DNA from: Siniperca chuatsi
Lineage: Eukaryota > Chordata > Actinopteri > Centrarchiformes > Sinipercidae
Direction of reading: 5' to 3'
DNA length: 64,000 bases
Assembly (NCBI RefSeq): GCF_020085105.1
Contig: NC_058046.1
Coordinates: forward strand, 2,496,175-2,560,174
Shown here: positions 62,581 through 64,000 of the stretch, one piece after another
How positions within the stretch are numbered: position 1 is the first letter of the stretch
Layout: every line of letters begins with the position of its first letter
Program-made: the position numbers and the translations under genes
Notes under the pieces: generated by a model
Told to the model about the DNA's origin: nothing
Databases searched by the model: none
Seen by the model: the letters and a program-made list of their open reading frames with translations, nothing else

Positions 62581-63704
62581 TGTTCATTTATTCCTTACTG
62601 CTGTTATCTGTTTTAGAAAACAAAATCTACCTACTCATCTAACAACATTTCGAAAACAGATTATTCTAGCCACAAATCTGTTACCAATCAGTGTGAACTG
62701 AAACAGTCAGTTTGTCTCAGTCAGGTTCAGTGTACTTAACAGCAATTTGGTTGGCCAGCACGTTGCTCCAGAAGTACATCTCTATGCAGTTAGCTACAAT
62801 AGCTAATTCAGGAAGCTACTTCCTGTGTTTACTTTCAGCTGCAGTCAATGATTTGTGTAAGAATTTAAGTTTATTTGGAAAGCTTTAGGAGGCTTGTGCT
62901 GCTTGTCCCGAGTCATGTTTCCTAAATCTCTACGGTGGAGGTAGGTGTGCACAGTTAGCATGACCCACAGCCAGAATGGCCACGATTACGAGACTTAACA
63001 CTGTCCACACAGGAGGCGTAGGCTGAGCAGCATGTGAGCAGAGCAGCATAGGCATAGTATTGAGTGTAGGTCACTACACTTTGCACACTAGATATTGGAC
63101 TCAAAATGCTCAGCGTCCAACACAAAATCACTGCAGTTATGCACGTAAAACAGAAGAAAATAGACAATAGACTAGCATAGAAATACGCTTCGGGTCACGT
63201 TTACCCACGTACAGCGCAAGTGAAAAGTGAGCCGTTACTCGGCCTGTGTAGACAAAAAAGATTGATTAAAATGGCAGCGTATCCTTTCCGTCAGACGTGC
63301 CCGAGATGGACGAAATACACAACTGAAACGCCTCCTGTGTAGACACACCGGAAGACAGAGGATGAAAGTCCTGGAATTTCCCTTTAAATTTGAGAACTTT
63401 GGCTTCTTTTGATAAATGCAAAAGGGTTTTGTTATAAAAACATGTTAATATTTCTCAAAGTGAGCTATCAAAAAAGGTATTGTTTTGGTATCAAAGATCT
63501 TGACCTGGTTCTGGTTTAGATTGAAGTGTTTTGAAATTGCTAACATGAACTCCACCGTGTGTGAACTGTGTCCCAGATGAGAGCTGCCAGGATCGACCCT
63601 CCACCAACTGCCTGCTGGCGCTGAAGGTCAACCTGTGCAGCCACTGGTACTACAGCAAGGCCTGCTGCCACTCCTGCCGCGCCGTACGACCTCCAACCTC
63701 CTAG
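38471..63704 (+). CDS. adamtsl2: ADAMTS-like protein 2, 18 coding exons, one internal frame break
   Basis: Coding exons: 38471-38575, 42107-42249, 43580-43655, 43958-44060, 44579-44724, 45763-45886, 46331-46411, 46636-46811, 50876-51179, 53653-54015, 55869-55972, 56580-56706, 56870-57083, 58221-58376, 60322-60492, 60947-61123, 62338-62482, 63577-63704 (TAG). Every junction is GT/AG with matching phase except the tenth exon. The total is 2843 nt; one added base gives about 947 residues (human 951). Order: signal peptide (1-27), TSR1, cysteine-rich module, spacer, N-glycosylated linker, TSR2-TSR7, PLAC. The protein is secreted and has no protease domain. In mammals it binds LTBP1 and fibrillin-1 and restrains TGF-beta; human mutations cause geleophysic dysplasia. 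Blocks such as [21 protein letters not shown] and [11 protein letters not shown] are close to the human protein. The tenth-exon break could be a real lesion or a sequence error. Confidence 0.95.
39880..40600 (-). mobile_element. LINE (L2/CR1 clade) ORF2 fragment, reverse transcriptase C-terminal half
   Basis: The minus strand encodes [18 protein letters not shown] and [14 protein letters not shown], the last being the RT palm F-A-D-D catalytic motif. After a frame break come [18 protein letters not shown] and [14 protein letters not shown], the typical C-terminal tail. 5' truncated and frame-shifted, so not active. At the 3' flank (39933-39993) a 17-bp unit (GTCCTGGAGGCGTACAG) is repeated three times plus a partial copy. 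It sits in the second ADAMTSL2 intron in the scheme with a non-coding first exon. Confidence 0.85.
40512..40566. repeat. Perfect 21-bp inverted repeat inside the LINE fragment
   Basis: Arms 40512-40532 and 40546-40566 are exact reverse complements with a 13-nt spacer. The right arm repeats the LINE sequence for the SWTI segment in inverted orientation, so it is a local inverted duplication at the truncated 5' end of the LINE insertion. Confidence 0.85.
41125..41332 (+). repeat. Trinucleotide-rich tract followed by a LINE-type 3' tail
   Basis: ACTACTACTGC-like low-complexity sequence is followed by GAGTTTCCCCTCGGGGATCA, AATAAAGTA and three TTCTGA units. The CCCCTCGGGGATCAATAAAG tail with a short terminal tandem repeat is typical of teleost LINE 3' ends. 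Confidence 0.6.
42250..43579 (+). other. ADAMTSL2 intron following the TSR1 exon
   Basis: Non-coding. It holds a (CA)n tract just after the donor (42258-42285) and scattered CACA/TACA repeats at 43080-43260. No mobile element is recognised. Confidence 0.5.
43580..51179 (+). CDS. adamtsl2: ADAMTSL2 cysteine-rich and spacer module exons
   Basis: Seven exons (43580-43655, 43958-44060, 44579-44724, 45763-45886, 46331-46411, 46636-46811, 50876-51179) encode residues of about 83-419. The [20 protein letters not shown] run and [13 protein letters not shown] are the diagnostic ADAMTS-family cysteine-rich/spacer boundary. [14 protein letters not shown] and [18 protein letters not shown] mark the beta-rich spacer. 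The donor of 44579-44724 was set at 44725 rather than the earlier GTAAGT at 44714, because only the former keeps DGKCE. A 4-kb intron with a gypsy remnant splits the last two exons. Confidence 0.92.
44725..45762 (+). other. ADAMTSL2 intron within the cysteine-rich module
   Basis: AT-rich and non-coding. The open frame at 44879-45160 has no splice signals or homology. Nothing else is recognised. Confidence 0.5.
45930..46136 (+). mobile_element. tRNA-derived SINE, internally deleted
   Basis: The head GACTGTGGCTTAGTGGTAGA (A-box) joins directly to the 3' part: GTGTGTGAATG, then AAGCGCTTTGAGTAGTCAGA and GGCGCTATATAAGTACAGTC. The B-box and mid region are absent. Same family as 32495-32690, which keeps the B-box but lacks this tail. 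Confidence 0.7.
46812..48355 (+). other. ADAMTSL2 intron, left part
   Basis: Non-coding sequence from the donor at 46812 to the edge of the gypsy remnant. No recognised element. Confidence 0.5.
48360..50330 (-). mobile_element. Defective Ty3/gypsy LTR retrotransposon: RT start, integrase, 3' tail
   Basis: The minus strand of an ADAMTSL2 intron carries in order: reverse transcriptase N-terminal half (50325-50030; [19 protein letters not shown] with the first palm Asp), a join into the end of RNase H ([10 protein letters not shown]), then integrase (about 49900-48930). The integrase core keeps [22 protein letters not shown] and [14 protein letters not shown] with the D, D and E residues. After that come the GQKVWLSSK segment, a frame-shifted C-terminal domain and an untranslated tail to about 48365. 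The YxDD box, most of RNase H, protease, gag and both LTRs are missing. The zinc-finger region is frame-shifted, so it cannot move on its own. Confidence 0.85.
50331..50875 (+). other. ADAMTSL2 intron, right part
   Basis: AT-rich sequence between the gypsy remnant and exon 50876-51179. No recognised element. Confidence 0.5.
51330..51645 (+). repeat. Dispersed teleost repeat, best-preserved copy (family A)
   Basis: Starts GCTCCAACTAACAGTTATTT and ends GGCTAATCTTTTCAGCACTA. In between are CAGAGCCCAAGGTGACGTCT, CCGAAACCCAAAGATAATCA, AGCAGCAAATCATCAG and TTGATTAATCGATAAAT-type segments. Non-coding, about 310 bp, a pattern common in teleost DNA. Other copies in the window: 1050-1132, 6410-6720, 7675-7905, 33357-33655 and 60553-60760. 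Confidence 0.7.
52338..52376. repeat. (TG)n microsatellite
   Basis: About 19 TG units in the ADAMTSL2 intron preceding the linker exon. Confidence 0.95.
52822..53420 (-). mobile_element. LINE (L2/CR1 clade) 3' fragment
   Basis: Minus-strand translation gives [20 protein letters not shown] and [17 protein letters not shown], the familiar C-terminal half of a teleost L2-type ORF2. Upstream in the element, 53420-53150 corresponds to the [12 protein letters not shown] region with broken frames. It ends 230 bp before the ADAMTSL2 linker exon. Confidence 0.8.
53653..54015 (+). CDS. adamtsl2: ADAMTSL2 linker exon with incompatible entry and exit frames
   Basis: The upstream exon ends in phase 1, so this exon is entered reading [18 protein letters not shown]. 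That frame meets TGA within the exon. The downstream exon needs a phase-2 exit, which belongs to the frame reading [20 protein letters not shown] and [19 protein letters not shown]. Both halves look coding, so the switch lies around 53700-53740, most likely near the G/C run GGTGGGCCC. One missing base there explains it. The exon encodes the variable linker rich in N-glycosylation sequons (NHT, NIS, NET, NKT, NRT). An unseen small exon is a less likely alternative. Confidence 0.8.
54300..54950 (+). repeat. CAGACAGG-rich minisatellite with 32-bp unit and 64-bp higher-order repeat
   Basis: From 54708 the 32-bp units alternate between two types (GTGGGCTAATGTGC and GAAGACTAACGTGC variants). This gives near-identical 64-bp blocks at 54708-54771 and 54772-54835, followed by diverged units to about 54910. 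Looser AGACAGGCAGTAAAGCAGG-like repeats extend back to about 54300. Antisense Cys/Leu-rich frames here are artefacts. Confidence 0.85.
55540..55790 (+). repeat. Dispersed repeat copy (family B), longest in window
   Basis: Contains TTGCTCCTTCGTGGAGGACA, AAAAAGTATCAAAGC, TATAGAAACTACTCCTGCAG, ACTGACCATTTGCATG and AAAATATGGCTAAATACT. Shared with 61195-61385 and 35985-36130. I do not recognise the family. Confidence 0.6.
55869..62482 (+). CDS. adamtsl2: ADAMTSL2 thrombospondin repeats 2-7
   Basis: Seven exons encode six tandem TSRs: [97 protein letters not shown]. Introns between TSR3 and TSR7 fall at the same point, just before the first Cys of a repeat and in phase 0, as expected for modular duplication. 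Five of the six carry the Cxx(S/T)C O-fucose site; the fourth repeat of the protein has Lys at the acceptor position (CPAKCGRK) and should not be fucosylated there. Confidence 0.95.
55973..56007. repeat. (AC)n microsatellite at the donor of the ADAMTSL2 TSR2 exon
   Basis: About 15 AC units start inside the 5' splice site (GTACACAC), so the donor context is fixed but the intron start is length-variable. Confidence 0.95.
57084..58220 (+). other. ADAMTSL2 intron between TSR3 and TSR4 exons
   Basis: Non-coding, AT-rich; no recognised element. The open frame at 57856-58128 has no splice or homology support. Confidence 0.5.
58377..60321 (+). other. ADAMTSL2 intron between TSR4 and TSR5 exons
   Basis: Apart from the interspersed repeat at 59257-59410 and a (TTA)n tract at 59480-59512, nothing is recognised. 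GTGACGTGA-like short repeats occur at 60100-60190. Confidence 0.5.
59257..59410 (+). repeat. Common teleost interspersed repeat
   Basis: CAATTTTATTGATATAGCGC, CAATTCATAACAGAAGTTAT, GAGCAGGTCTAGACCAGGTA, CAACAAATCCCACCATGAGC and GCGACAGTGGCAAGGAAAAA occur in the order seen in a very common teleost repeat. Truncated, non-coding. Confidence 0.65.
60553..60760 (-). repeat. Dispersed teleost repeat copy (family A), antisense
   Basis: GATTTGTTGATTGACAGAAT, GAGGATTTGCTGCTTTTCTC and GTTGGACAAAACAAGCATTT are the reverse-orientation landmarks of the family. Inserted just after the TSR5 exon of ADAMTSL2. Confidence 0.6.
61195..61385 (+). repeat. Dispersed repeat copy (family B)
   Basis: TTGCTCCTTCGTGAAAGACA, GGGAAAAAGTATCAAAACG, CATAGAAACTTCTCAAACC, CCTGCAGCATGATCCAC and CCAAAATATGGCTAAATACA align in order with 55540-55790. 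Confidence 0.6.
62524..62578. repeat. (CA)n microsatellite near the TSR7 exon donor
   Basis: About 26 CA units start some 40 bp after the donor at 62483. Confidence 0.97.
62999..63350. repeat. Candidate MITE with subterminal inverted repeats
   Basis: CTGTCCACACAGGAGGCGT at 63001-63019 recurs inverted as ACGCCTCCTGTGTAGAC at 63328-63344. They bracket about 310 bp without coding capacity; a third related piece (CGGCCTGTGTAGAC) lies at 63240. The order suggests a non-autonomous hAT-type element, which is inference. It lies in the last ADAMTSL2 intron. Confidence 0.4.
63577..63704 (+). CDS. adamtsl2: ADAMTSL2 terminal exon: PLAC module
   Basis: [31 protein letters not shown] and a short RAVRPPTS tail end in TAG at 63702-63704. 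The six-cysteine pattern with HWYYSKACC is the PLAC (protease and lacunin) domain that closes ADAMTSL proteins. The sequence to 64000 is 3'UTR; no AATAAA is seen before the window ends. Confidence 0.95.
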
Positions 63705-64000
63705 TCCAGGACACCACAGCCTCTCTCCACACCGACTCTAACTCCAGCATGAGGAAAGAAATGGGTACGTTTGTGTACACGTGGTACTACAGTTACTGTG
63801 AACAGTGAGAGGAAGCTGAACGTCAGACTTGGAAGCGCTTAACTGTTTTTAAGAAGCAGAGCTTCCTCCGGTAACTTGGATTTACGTGGGTTCATTTGTC
63901 AGTTGGAAAGTTCAAATGATCTTAAATGAAATCTGGTCTGTCCTGTTGATGCTACATCAACTGTGATGTTCAAACACAAAACAGAAACACGTTTGTCATT
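63705..64000 (+). other. ADAMTSL2 3'UTR and flank
   Basis: Sequence after the stop codon. No polyadenylation signal appears before the window edge. A donor-like GGGTACGT at 63762-63769 could allow a 3'UTR intron. Confidence 0.4.

Overview
The window is nuclear DNA of a ray-finned fish, most likely a percomorph teleost. The evidence is four intron-split vertebrate genes with GT/AG splice sites, AT-rich non-coding DNA with long CA/TG and AT microsatellites, and remnants of typical teleost elements (L2/CR1-clade LINEs, Ty3/gypsy, Tc1, tRNA-derived SINEs). There is no prokaryotic content, CRISPR array, rRNA gene or recognisable tRNA gene. Exon borders below were derived by hand from reading frame, splice consensus and phase continuity. 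Orthology was assigned by recognising conserved protein sequence, not by a database search. Layout, left to right: (1) 204-1438, minus: the first two coding exons of a class III glucose transporter, best read as SLC2A8 (GLUT8); the rest lies off the left edge. (2) 2244-10439, plus: TTC16, a tetratricopeptide protein, 13 exons, divergent from SLC2A8 with 805 bp between start codons; a perfect 33-bp inverted repeat sits in the shared promoter interval. (3) 15549-19330, minus: MYMK (TMEM8C, Myomaker), complete in five exons, convergent with TTC16. A well-formed terminal coding exon of unknown parentage (15194-15400, minus) lies just beyond its stop codon. (4) 19331-29300: repeat-rich intergenic DNA with a solo LTR, a Tc1 remnant and an unassigned TATA/GC/CCAAT promoter-like cluster near 26.7 kb. 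(5) 38471-63704, plus: ADAMTSL2, 18 coding exons, a secreted glycoprotein with seven thrombospondin type 1 repeats and a C-terminal PLAC module, preceded by a probable non-coding 5' exon ending at 29503. Its introns hold LINE, gypsy, SINE and minisatellite DNA. Its tenth coding exon enters and leaves in incompatible frames, which suggests a 1-nt deletion or sequence error in that exon. The genes do not form a pathway. MYMK drives myoblast fusion, ADAMTSL2 acts in the microfibril/TGF-beta matrix niche, SLC2A8 is an intracellular hexose transporter and TTC16 is poorly characterised. From general knowledge, human SLC2A8 and TTC16 lie in 9q33.3-q34.11 and MYMK-ADAMTSL2 in 9q34.2, so this window joins two segments of human 9q33-q34. 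I found no convincing new biological system. The items most worth a second look are the orphan exon beside MYMK, the ADAMTSL2 frame break, the long foldbacks at 1.8 kb and 33.1 kb, and the unassigned promoter at 26.7 kb.
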